Source: Spirochaetales bacterium (GTDB lineage Bacteria; Spirochaetota; Spirochaetia; SZUA-6; RPPD01). From it: a stretch of 64,000 nt of DNA. The first letter of the stretch is position 1, and each line of letters starts with the position of its first letter. The stretch lies in NCBI GenBank assembly GCA_016930675.1, contig JAFGGG010000035.1, forward strand, positions 1-64,000, written 5' to 3'. This document shows positions 55,149-64,000 of the stretch, piece by piece. Both the position numbers and the translations under genes were made by a program. The notes below the pieces were generated by a model. It was not told where the DNA came from and did not search any database. It saw only the letters and a list, made by a program, of their open reading frames with translations.

Positions 55149-56819
55149 TTAATGGAATTCTTTTAACAGAGTTACACTATTGCCGGCTTTATTGTAACTT
55201 ACTTTATCAAAAACACTGAGCGCCATCATCATGCCTCTACCGTGGGCCTTTATTTCTTTGGACGGTTGTTTTGTTTTTTGGTAAGCCTTTTTGAAATCAA
55301 ATCCCTTGCCCTGATCGGTAATCCGGTAGATTACCTTTGTGGGTGAAAGAGAATATTCCACAATTATCCTTTTATGCTGATATTCCGGCTGGTTTTGTCT
55401 TTCACGGATAAACAGGAAATAATTATCTTCCACCAGTGCTTTCGATTTTTCTTCGTAACTAATATTCAGGTTGCCGTGTTCCACGGCGTTTATAAGCATT
55501 TCCCGTAGGCCCATCCGGATCTCTCTTGTGCTTTGAGTCGGCATAAATTTAGGCAGATAATCCACCAGTCTATTGCTTATTTCTTCGATAGTAAGCAGAT
55601 AATTATCGATGACAAAACGGCTGCTTTCGGTTTGAATATATTTCAGGAAAATATCTTCAGGAATAAGGATGGCCTTGCCGATGATTTCGTCACCTTCTTC
55701 CTTCATCAGGTAGTTAAAGGACAGATCATATGTTTTCGGTTCGGTTGACAAGAAGGTCCTTAGTTTGGCCTTCAACGACACCGGTTTTTTAGTCTGTTTC
55801 AGTGTTTTCAGTTTATCTTTAATAAAACTTGTTAAAAAATCTTTGTTATCATTTTCCAGATACACGATGTCAAAGAAGTTTGTTTTTTGTAACGTCTCAG
55901 TTTTAAGATCAAGTTTTCGGAGGGCCTGGTTGTTGGCATGGATGAAATTGTAATTTTCATTAAGGGAAAATATGCAGTCGCGCGTACCTTCGGCCAAGAT
56001 CTTATATTTTTTTTCGGAAAGTACGATTTTTTCATTGGCCTTTTCAATTTCCTTGGAAACCTGGATGAATCTTCTGGTTATTCCCGACATAAGGATCAAC
56101 ACCATGAAGGTAAGGCCGAAAGAGAAACGGGAAAAGTCGATACCGGCGAAAGGATCAAAATGTGTATGAAAGTAAACAAAAAGAATATCTATAACCGCGC
56201 CGTAGATGGCGAAAAACATGCCGATGGCGACGGGAATCAGATCTTTTCTTTTGTATTTGATGAGATCTATGGTTATGCAGATCATACCATAAAGAATAAG
56301 CGCGCCCACAAGCATGTCACGCACAGAGTAAAGTACGCCCTCCTGACCTCTCGGATAATCGACCTGAGACTTTAATTTCAAATAAGTGTCGCTGTGTTTT
56401 GTCATGGATATAAATAAATCCGGATTAACAAAGGCGATGGTGGTAAAAACAGCAGCGATAACAAATCCGATAATGGCAATTACATAATTAACTTTTTTCC
56501 AGGTTTTATTTAGTTTGAGCAAATAAGCGATGAGAAAGGGAAAAGAGAATAAAAAATATAGTGCTCCCAGCTGTTCTATCCGGTGGAACTGTAAACCTGC
56601 CGGTCTGTTAACAAGCCAGGCTCCCCATACGTTTATTATCATCTCGCTGGCTACGAAAAGCAGTGAGGTAAAACCGAATAATGAAATAGCGGTATAGAGC
56701 CGGGATTTATACTGTATAGCCAGGTACAGGAAGAGCAGAAGACCGCCTAACAATAATCCCGTACAAACAGCGGGCAGTAATAATTGTAATACGCTTAACG
56801 GTTCATTAAATTCAGGCAT
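55149..56819 (-). CDS. 7TM-PAS protein with anti-sigma-type histidine-kinase-like ATPase domain
   Basis: Seven hydrophobic segments, PAS 'YKILAEGTRDCIFSLNENYNFIHANNQALR', HATPase 'LREMLINAVEHGNL', 'ITDQGKGFDF', 'GRGMMMALSVFD'. Confidence 0.85.
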   Translation of the reverse strand: MPEFNEPLSVLQLLLPAVCTGLLLGGLLLFLYLAIQYKSRLYTAISLFGFTSLLFVASEMIINVWGAWLVNRPAGLQFHRIEQLGALYFLFSFPFLIAYLLKLNKTWKKVNYVIAIIGFVIAAVFTTIAFVNPDLFISMTKHSDTYLKLKSQVDYPRGQEGVLYSVRDMLVGALILYGMICITIDLIKYKRKDLIPVAIGMFFAIYGAVIDILFVYFHTHFDPFAGIDFSRFSFGLTFMVLILMSGITRRFIQVSKEIEKANEKIVLSEKKYKILAEGTRDCIFSLNENYNFIHANNQALRKLDLKTETLQKTNFFDIVYLENDNKDFLTSFIKDKLKTLKQTKKPVSLKAKLRTFLSTEPKTYDLSFNYLMKEEGDEIIGKAILIPEDIFLKYIQTESSRFVIDNYLLTIEEISNRLVDYLPKFMPTQSTREIRMGLREMLINAVEHGNLNISYEEKSKALVEDNYFLFIRERQNQPEYQHKRIIVEYSLSPTKVIYRITDQGKGFDFKKAYQKTKQPSKEIKAHGRGMMMALSVFDKVSYNKAGNSVTLLKEFH

Positions 56820-56901
56820 AACTTTACAATTGAATATTATAAGAAATTAATTTGGATTGTACACAACTTTTTTATGTGTTTATTGAAATTTTAAGATCGA
56901 A

Positions 56902-57348
56902 TCAGGTTTTTAATTCATTTTGGGCTGCCGCACGGACATCATTTACAGTTACGGCAAAATGCAGTCTTTTACCGGCGAGTTCATGATTCATATCAACCCG
57001 TACTCTGTCAGCTGCGATTTCTTTGATCGTAATTATTTTTTCTCCCTGGTTAGTGTTTGCCCTGAGTTTCATTCCCGTTTCAAGGTCGGCAATGTCCTTA
57101 AACTTGTCTTTTGACACACTGAAAACAAGTGAGTTATCGTATTCACCGTACGCATCGCCTGGTTCCACGGTAATGTCAAGCTTGGCGCCCTTTTGTTTTC
57201 CTTCCAGCGCCCGTTCCAGTCCCGGAATTAAAAAGCCATTTCCGTGAAGATAAGACAAGCCCTTGTCGGTCGAACTGTCCAGCACTTCGCCCCTATCATC
57301 CTTGAGCGTATAATCTATTGTGACTACTTTATCTTTTGATATAACCAT
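56902..57348 (-). CDS. SlyD-type FKBP peptidyl-prolyl isomerase
   Basis: 'VVTIDYTLKDDRGEVLDSS…YLHGNGFLIPGLERALEGKQKGAKLDITVEPGDAYGEYD'. Confidence 0.92.
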   Translation of the reverse strand: MVISKDKVVTIDYTLKDDRGEVLDSSTDKGLSYLHGNGFLIPGLERALEGKQKGAKLDITVEPGDAYGEYDNSLVFSVSKDKFKDIADLETGMKLRANTNQGEKIITIKEIAADRVRVDMNHELAGKRLHFAVTVNDVRAAAQNELKT

Positions 57349-57391
57349 TCCATCTCCTTTCTTTAAAAATTGGTTTTATGCGTATGCTTTA

Positions 57392-57676
57392 CTAATAACT
57401 TCGATAATTTTGACGCGGCCCCCTGTTTCTGTTTTCCCTGGCTTCATCTATTCTTAGCACCTTCCCGTTCAACTCACGCCCGTTTAAAGTGGATATCGCG
57501 TTTTTTGCTTCCTTGGAAGTTTCCATTTCAATAAAAGCAAATCCTCTTGATTTACCGGTATAGGCATCGGTAATTATTTTGACGGAAGCAATTGTGCCGC
57601 ATTCTTTAAACAACTCTCTCAATTCATCATCTGTGGTTTCATAACTTAAATTCCCTACATAGACTTTGTTAGCCAT
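57392..57676 (-). CDS. RRM-domain RNA-binding protein
   Basis: RNP2 VYVGNL, RNP1 KSRGFAFIEM; start MANKVYVGN at 57676 preferred over 57697. Confidence 0.93.
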   Translation of the reverse strand: MANKVYVGNLSYETTDDELRELFKECGTIASVKIITDAYTGKSRGFAFIEMETSKEAKNAISTLNGRELNGKVLRIDEARENRNRGPRQNYRSY

Positions 57677-58026
57677 ATTTAACACTCCTTTTTGCATAAT
57701 TAGTGCATGTGGTAATATTTTACTGATTTGATCTCAAATAGTGGGGGATAATATTGGCAAGTAATTTAGAAATGACCTTAAATTGTTTTTAATTCACCTG
57801 CTTCATTATGAGCGCACTTTATATTTTAAAACCAAAGCAATAGTCTCTTATAGTATACTACTTATCTGTGCCTTATACAAGGCGGTTTTTTTTCTCATTA
57901 TGGGCTGTTTTTATCAACACAGCTTATATTTTTTAAGTTTGACTCCTTTTAAAAAATCGATATCATTTAAAGAGAGGCGCATCACGTAATTTCCAAATGC
58001 AGTATCTGCAATGGAGGAGGTGGATT

Positions 58027-58317
58027 ATGCAATATAAAACAGTTCTGATTTTAACCATAACAATGGCCTTGTATAGCATGAGCTGCGGCGAACCTCCTCA
58101 AAAGGAAACAGAAACTCAGGAAAAAGATGTGAGATATATCTCAAGAGAACTATCTGCAGAGGAGAGAACACAATTAAAAGAGGAAATAAAAAAAGAGGTG
58201 GTTGAAGAACTGTTGGAGGAACTCAACCGTCCGGCGACCAGACAGACCAAGACGGAAATTAAAAAATTGAGAGAGATTATTGAAGAATTAAAAAAACAAG
58301 AGGATTATGAACCCTAA
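58027..58317 (+). CDS. Small lipoprotein with charged helical C-terminus
   Basis: Start MQYKTVLILTITMALYSMSCGEPP; lipobox SMSC. Confidence 0.6.
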   Translation: MQYKTVLILTITMALYSMSCGEPPQKETETQEKDVRYISRELSAEERTQLKEEIKKEVVEELLEELNRPATRQTKTEIKKLREIIEELKKQEDYEP

Positions 58318-58372
58318 GCAGCGTATAAGTCCATTGAAGGTAAATTTGTAGCGTGGGTACAAGGATGATGAT

Positions 58373-60370
58373 ATGAAACTGCAATATATAATGTTTATTG
58401 TCTTATGCGGTTGGCTGATACTTTTCAATATGTTTGCTCAGGATACACTGACCTACACAGTAAAAAAGGGGGATACGCTTGAGAGTATCGCCATAGAGGT
58501 ATACGGGAACCTGCCTTATAGTGAAAGCGAGCCTTTTGATAACCGTTTCCGGAGTATTTTGATATTTAACGAGAATAAAAAGCGATTGGGGCTTTCCATA
58601 ACATTTGAAGACTATGACTGGAATCCCGTGGTGAAGCTGGAACCGAATTGGGAGCTGATTATCCCTGTTTGTACTCAAGGGTATCCCGGCAAACCTGAAC
58701 TCAAGCACATGCTGGAAAAAGAGATGATAGCCGTAAAATTGGAGATCAGGAGTGGCAATGAGGCGGTTCAGCTTGAAAAAATAAAAAACAGTACCACGGA
58801 TAACGTGAGAAAAATTATTTTTGCAGGGAATGAAAACAATGATTATATATTGGAACAAGTTTTTTATGAAAAAACCCCTTATCCACTGTCGGATGGAGCA
58901 GTATTACCGCAATTACACAGCGCCCGATATAATTTTTTCGTATGGCAGATTATTGAGCATCCGGATGCCAAGAAAACCGTATTCCTTTTTCCTGATACGG
59001 GGATAAATTTGGATGGAGCTGTCAGTAAACTCCTGATCATGAATGAAATCGCGGACGCCAACTATAATAAGCAGCTGGTCGTGCTGCTTGAATTATTGGA
59101 TAATGTAAACGATAAGAACCTTATTAGCCGGTTCTATGATCTTAGGGGGAAAAAAACAGATTGTGATTTTTCAAGAATTGTGTCCTCCCCGTGTGCCGAA
59201 ACCTCAAACAATGAAAAAACGCGGGCCGCTATGAGCTGTTCAATGGCGCTTTTCTATCAAAATTCAGCGATCAAAGTATCGGGGGCTGAAGACAGCAACG
59301 AGATTGAAGAATACGTGGACCGGAAAGGCGGAGTAGAAAAAGAAATTGAAGAAAATTACAGAAAATACCGGCAGGCGCAGTTAAAAGAATTTTATGAATT
59401 CTATTACCTCAGGACAGAACTGTTTTTGCGGAGAATAGAGGATGATATAATTGATTCGGCTTTGAAAAGGGGTATTACCGATGCAAAGCGGGCTTCACAA
59501 ATAAATTCTTTGCAGCTTGAATTCGCCAGGCTGTTTTTAAGTGAGGAGTATCTGGATATTCTGCTGGCAAAATATGAAGATAAAAGGATTGAAAAGATCC
59601 TGTCGGCAATCGATGAGATCTGCGGTTCACATACCATAACACGGTATAATCTCTATAAACAGGATATTATGCAGAGTTGGGAGACACATGCTTCAGCTGA
59701 AGTTCTCAAACAGCTTGATGATTACAAACAAAAGCTTTTAAGAGAAGGCAAGGCCGAGCTGCTGTTAAAAAGGGATGAAATAATCGCGGGCTCTTTTGCC
59801 GCTCTGGAAGATGGTGCTGTTGGAATCTGTGAATTGGGAGTAGATCATGTCTATAATCAGATTGAATTATGCATGATGAATAAGGAGTACAACCTGGTTG
59901 TTTTCTATCATCCCGGGATTAACGCTCTTGATCGGAATTACCCTCAAGCGCAGAATCCCCAAATGCATGAACAGGTAATGGCGCAGAACCGTCTTGCTGA
60001 CAGTTATTTTAACGAGCTTAAACTGCCTGACGGTTTTGAGGCCGCCACCGAAGCGGAAGTGAAGCAATTGCGTTTTTTACGAGAAAAATATATTCTCTTT
60101 CGGGCCTTACCGGTTGAGAATGATATCCTGAACCAAAAAAAGAGTGTGATTGAGATCCGGAGAATACCATCCCAGGGGGAACTGGTAAGGCTGGCGACCT
60201 CGGCGGCCGACGGGACTATCAGCCAGGCATATTATTTTTTTCCCAAAAAGAATAATGAAGAATCAGACAAAAGCTATGCGGAACTGTTTTCCGCGACCGA
60301 TATTACTGAGCAGGGAAAAAAGCTTTTACGAAAATTTACTGAACTGTCAAACGCGGCTAAAGATCTTTAG
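58373..60370 (+). CDS. LysM-domain secreted protein
   Basis: Signal peptide; 'YTVKKGDTLESIAIEVYGN' LysM. Confidence 0.8.
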   Translation: MKLQYIMFIVLCGWLILFNMFAQDTLTYTVKKGDTLESIAIEVYGNLPYSESEPFDNRFRSILIFNENKKRLGLSITFEDYDWNPVVKLEPNWELIIPVCTQGYPGKPELKHMLEKEMIAVKLEIRSGNEAVQLEKIKNSTTDNVRKIIFAGNENNDYILEQVFYEKTPYPLSDGAVLPQLHSARYNFFVWQIIEHPDAKKTVFLFPDTGINLDGAVSKLLIMNEIADANYNKQLVVLLELLDNVNDKNLISRFYDLRGKKTDCDFSRIVSSPCAETSNNEKTRAAMSCSMALFYQNSAIKVSGAEDSNEIEEYVDRKGGVEKEIEENYRKYRQAQLKEFYEFYYLRTELFLRRIEDDIIDSALKRGITDAKRASQINSLQLEFARLFLSEEYLDILLAKYEDKRIEKILSAIDEICGSHTITRYNLYKQDIMQSWETHASAEVLKQLDDYKQKLLREGKAELLLKRDEIIAGSFAALEDGAVGICELGVDHVYNQIELCMMNKEYNLVVFYHPGINALDRNYPQAQNPQMHEQVMAQNRLADSYFNELKLPDGFEAATEAEVKQLRFLREKYILFRALPVENDILNQKKSVIEIRRIPSQGELVRLATSAADGTISQAYYFFPKKNNEESDKSYAELFSATDITEQGKKLLRKFTELSNAAKDL

Positions 60371-60378
60371 CGCCGTTT

Positions 60379-61713
60379 TTAGAGAGACAAGTCGAAGGCA
60401 GCGCCCAATGACCAGAGAAAGAGAGCGTCGGTAGATTCAAATAATACTCCTGAATATGACCAGATCTGAGTACCGATTTCTCCGTAAAGGATAATCCAGT
60501 CGTTAAAGGGCGTAAACTCCGCTCTCAGGCCTGCATAGAACAATGGTGTTATGGCGTCACTTCCAAAATACACATCCACACGAACCGGTACTACCAAGAT
60601 AATATCGTTAAAAAATAAGAGTCTGCCATTGGCGAACACAAGCAGACCTAACTCATCCTTGCGTTCCACGCCCTGGTTGTCGTATTCAAACGCGGATGCG
60701 CGCCAGCTTGCCCCGGCCCCCGCTTCAAGAATAAGCCATTCCGACAATTGGTATTTAATAAAACCGGCCGCGCCCAGGATAGCCCAGGCTCCGTGAAAGG
60801 TTGTGTCCGGATCCAGGCCGTCAAATGAAGCGTAATCGTAAAATAACAGACCGCCTACCACATACTCCTGCAGCGGGATACCGCATTTGGCGTTGAAGTG
60901 CAGGCTGTTGCCGAAGGAGTTCTCGAATGTATTGTAAATAAAGGGATTAACATGAAGATCGGCGAGCAGTTGAATGCCCAGTTTTTCAGACTGCGGGTGC
61001 GATTGCCCGGAATCATCTTCCGGTACTACCGCAATCTGTGAATCTAATTCCTCCTGCCGTTTGGCAATAAGCTCTTTGTATGTGCCTTTTTCATATATTA
61101 TTATTACTTTATTGTTCGTAAAGTCCGCTTCAAACTCTACCGCCACATCGTTAATCTGCGCATTATAGATGTATGTGTTATAAAGCTCCTTTTCCTCCGC
61201 AGCAGATAAAACAATATTATATTTATTCATAAAGAGGATCATGAGTTCTCTAAAAACTGTCTTTAGCGTTTCCTGATCTTGCTGTGTTTGTTCAGGGCGT
61301 ACGTGCACCTCCGCTTTATACAATTCAAGCATATCTTTTTTACTTTGGCTGTTAAAAAAATACAAGAACAATGTTACGGGGATATCAAAATATGCTTTTC
61401 CCTCCGTATAATATACGACAACAGCCTGTGTGCTCAGGCTTGTCTGTTCCTGCTTTGTAATGGTTTGCAGATTATCGGTTTCTAATCCGGATACATGGGC
61501 AATAGTGTTAAAAGCTTTATTCTTTCTGTGAAAGGTTTCGTCTGCCTGTGATGGCGATATGCCCCAATCCAGTTCAAGCAGACGGGGGATAACGGTTTGA
61601 CTTAATACTGTTTCTATGCTTGCTAAAAACAGGATGGCAAAAAACAAAGATTTTTTGTGGTTGTATAACCGCTTCAGGAGGTTTAACAGCCGTTTTAGTA
61701 CATTAGTTTTCAT
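60379..61713 (-). CDS. Secreted/outer-membrane protein with C-terminal beta-barrel-like region
   Basis: N-terminal hydrophobic segment; C-terminal aromatic-rich alternating strands ending …AAFDLSL. Confidence 0.55.
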   Translation of the reverse strand: MKTNVLKRLLNLLKRLYNHKKSLFFAILFLASIETVLSQTVIPRLLELDWGISPSQADETFHRKNKAFNTIAHVSGLETDNLQTITKQEQTSLSTQAVVVYYTEGKAYFDIPVTLFLYFFNSQSKKDMLELYKAEVHVRPEQTQQDQETLKTVFRELMILFMNKYNIVLSAAEEKELYNTYIYNAQINDVAVEFEADFTNNKVIIIYEKGTYKELIAKRQEELDSQIAVVPEDDSGQSHPQSEKLGIQLLADLHVNPFIYNTFENSFGNSLHFNAKCGIPLQEYVVGGLLFYDYASFDGLDPDTTFHGAWAILGAAGFIKYQLSEWLILEAGAGASWRASAFEYDNQGVERKDELGLLVFANGRLLFFNDIILVVPVRVDVYFGSDAITPLFYAGLRAEFTPFNDWIILYGEIGTQIWSYSGVLFESTDALFLWSLGAAFDLSL

Positions 61714-61869
61714 AATCTTACACTACATATAATTATAGGTAACTTGGAAAAAATTGCAAAACCTATAATTTCTTTGACATTTCGCTTTATTGGTATAAAC
61801 TTTATAATATAATCATACCTTCTAAAACAGGCAGTTTTTAAGTTTGGGCCTTATGGGAAGGAGTATATA

Positions 61870-63792
61870 ATGTCAGAATTTAAAAAACAGAAGCGATTTA
61901 TTTTGGATTCCGCGAGTCATGAGCTTCTGCTAGAGATTATTAAAACAAGCCCTGTATCGATCATCATCCTGGATAAAAGCGGCCGGATTATTTTTGCCAA
62001 TACTCGGGCGGAAAAAGTGCTGGAGCTGAAAAAGAACGACATTACACAGCGAACATACAATGATCCGTTATGGAAGATTACGGATTTTAAGGGCAGGCCT
62101 TTTCCCAACAAGGACCTGCCCTTCGTCGTGGTAAAGCGAACCGGCAAATCCGTATTCAACATAAGACACGCTATTGAGAAACCGGACGGAAAAAAGATAT
62201 TTCTTTCCATCAATGCGTCTCCGATTTTTGATGAAAAAAAAGAGTTCAATGCTATGGTGGCTTCACTCGAGGATGTCACGGAAAAAGTACTCTCAAAAAA
62301 GGCTTTAAAAGAAAGCGAAGCCCGCTATCGTCAGCTTTTTAACCGTATTCACAGCGGGGTGGCCATTTATGAAGCTGTGAATGACGGCGAGGATTTTATT
62401 TTCAAGGATTTTAACCGGGCCGCGGAAACTATCGATTCAATCAAAAAACAGGAGTTGATGGGTAAAAGGGTGAGCAGGGTGTTTCACGGAGTGAAGAAGT
62501 TCGGACTGTTAAATGCTTTTAGAAGTGTGTATAAAACAGGTAAACCGCGGCATCACCCTGTATCATTCTATAAGGACGAGAGGATTACCGGCTGGAGAGA
62601 AAACTATATATATAAACTGCCTTCTGGTGAGGTTATTTCCGTGTATGAAGACCGCACCAAACAAAAGCAGGATGAAATGGCGCTTCGCGAAAGTGAAGCC
62701 ATGCTTAAAAGTATTTTCCGGGCCGCGCCCATCGGTATCGGTCTGGTAAAAAATCGTGTTTTTTGTTGGACCAACAATATGATTCACAAGATAACCGGCT
62801 ATTCGGAAAAAGAGCTTCTTGGAAAGAACGCCAGGATTATCTATCCTTCACAGGCGGAATATGAATTCGTAGGCGAGGAAAAATATAATCAGATCAAAGA
62901 AAAGGGCATAGGAACTGTAGAAACCTTGTTCAAACGCAAAGACGGTAAGATTATTGATGTGATATTAAGCTCCACTCCCCTTGACCTCAACAATTTCAGT
63001 AAAGGAGTGATTTTTACCGCGCTGGATATCACAAAAAGAAAGCAGATGGAAAATCAGCTGCGCCACGCGGAAAAGATGCTGGCCATCGGTCAGCTTGCCG
63101 GCGGTATCGCCCATGACTTTAATAATCAGCTGTTAGGCATAATCTGTTATGTGGATCTGCTGCGGGAGGCGGCGGAGACTAATCCGCTTATGCATGAGTA
63201 TATCGATCATATCTATAATATCACGGAAAGAGCAGCCGATCTTGTGGACCAGCTGCTCGCCTTTTCACGTAAAGAAAAATACCTTTCCGTGCCTGTGGAT
63301 GTGCATAAGATACTCAGAGAAGTATTTTCACTTTTGGAACATACCATTACCAAGCGAATTATCATTAAAATGGAGTTGAACGCCAAACAGTCCGTATTGA
63401 TAGGCGATCCTTCACAGCTGCAGAATGTGTTCCTTAATCTGGCGCTTAACGCCCGTGACGCCATGCCCGACGGAGGAGAACTCACTTTTAGCACGGATCT
63501 CATTAGGCTTGACAAACAGGTCTGTAGCAAATATGGTGTCGAGCTGGCTTCCGGTACTTATCTGAAGATTGAAGTTGCCGATACCGGAGTTGGGATGAGC
63601 GCTGAAGTGCAGCGGCAGATCTTTGAACCCTTTTTTACCACGAAAGAACAGGGAAAAGGCATCGGCATGGGGCTGGCGGCAGTACAGGGAACCGTCAAGA
63701 AACATAAGGGAGAGATAACAGTATCTTCCCGACAGGGACGCGGGGCCGTATTTACTCTTTTCCTGCCTTTGCCGAAAAAAATCTCCCCATGA
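61870..63792 (+). CDS. Multi-PAS sensor histidine kinase
   Basis: PAS repeats; 'GGIAHDFNNQLLGIICYVDLL' H-box; 'DTGVGM', 'GIGMGLAAV' ATPase boxes. Confidence 0.93.
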   Translation: MSEFKKQKRFILDSASHELLLEIIKTSPVSIIILDKSGRIIFANTRAEKVLELKKNDITQRTYNDPLWKITDFKGRPFPNKDLPFVVVKRTGKSVFNIRHAIEKPDGKKIFLSINASPIFDEKKEFNAMVASLEDVTEKVLSKKALKESEARYRQLFNRIHSGVAIYEAVNDGEDFIFKDFNRAAETIDSIKKQELMGKRVSRVFHGVKKFGLLNAFRSVYKTGKPRHHPVSFYKDERITGWRENYIYKLPSGEVISVYEDRTKQKQDEMALRESEAMLKSIFRAAPIGIGLVKNRVFCWTNNMIHKITGYSEKELLGKNARIIYPSQAEYEFVGEEKYNQIKEKGIGTVETLFKRKDGKIIDVILSSTPLDLNNFSKGVIFTALDITKRKQMENQLRHAEKMLAIGQLAGGIAHDFNNQLLGIICYVDLLREAAETNPLMHEYIDHIYNITERAADLVDQLLAFSRKEKYLSVPVDVHKILREVFSLLEHTITKRIIIKMELNAKQSVLIGDPSQLQNVFLNLALNARDAMPDGGELTFSTDLIRLDKQVCSKYGVELASGTYLKIEVADTGVGMSAEVQRQIFEPFFTTKEQGKGIGMGLAAVQGTVKKHKGEITVSSRQGRGAVFTLFLPLPKKISP

Positions 63793-64000
63793 TTTTTAAC
63801 TAATTTTCTTTCTACAATTCTCATTTTTTACGATTATGTAAGCAATTTATTATAGAATTTTGAACTTTATTATGCATACATTGTAAAAAATAAGAATCGT
63901 TGTTATTGTATATTTTTAATTTCACAATTATTCTTAGAATAAATCCAGGTTAGATGATTAGTTAAAATTTGCGAATATAAAAGGAGTAGAAGTGATGAGT

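Overview
The 64 kb window looks like a bacterial chromosome fragment, probably spirochaete-like (inference from the lipoproteins, outer-membrane beta-barrels, CBM64-like modules and 7TM signalling proteins). I saw no rRNA, tRNA, CRISPR array, phage or transposase. Main blocks: (1) a tandem duplicated pair of choice-of-anchor-D lipoprotein genes with duplicated promoters and terminators (0.1-5.4 kb); (2) an XRE-HTH/HD-GYP fusion regulator with a perfect palindrome upstream (5.7-7.1 kb); (3) beta-barrels, a serine hydrolase and a three-gene ABC-2 exporter (7.2-13.9 kb); (4) a TetR/RND/LolA-like/outer-membrane operon whose promoter carries three phased palindromes (14.1-19.7 kb); (5) a plant-polysaccharide locus with GH10, GH5, GH9, GH10 and GH5 enzymes, two of them lipoproteins with tandem CBM64-like modules on Pro-Thr linkers, plus a LytTR/membrane-protein pair and a B12-binding radical SAM protein (19.8-33.9 kb); (6) a visibly AT-rich signalling island with AraC-type response regulator, histidine kinase, two receiver-only proteins, small membrane and coiled-coil proteins, a second B12-radical SAM protein and a PilZ protein (35.4-41.7 kb); (7) a run of three broken genes (41.8-46.2 kb), including a 7TM-DISM receptor split from an unlisted HD-GYP domain by one in-frame TAG; (8) a 1828-aa orphan helical protein; (9) housekeeping and signalling genes (51.7-63.8 kb). 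All family calls come from reading motifs by eye; no search was run.
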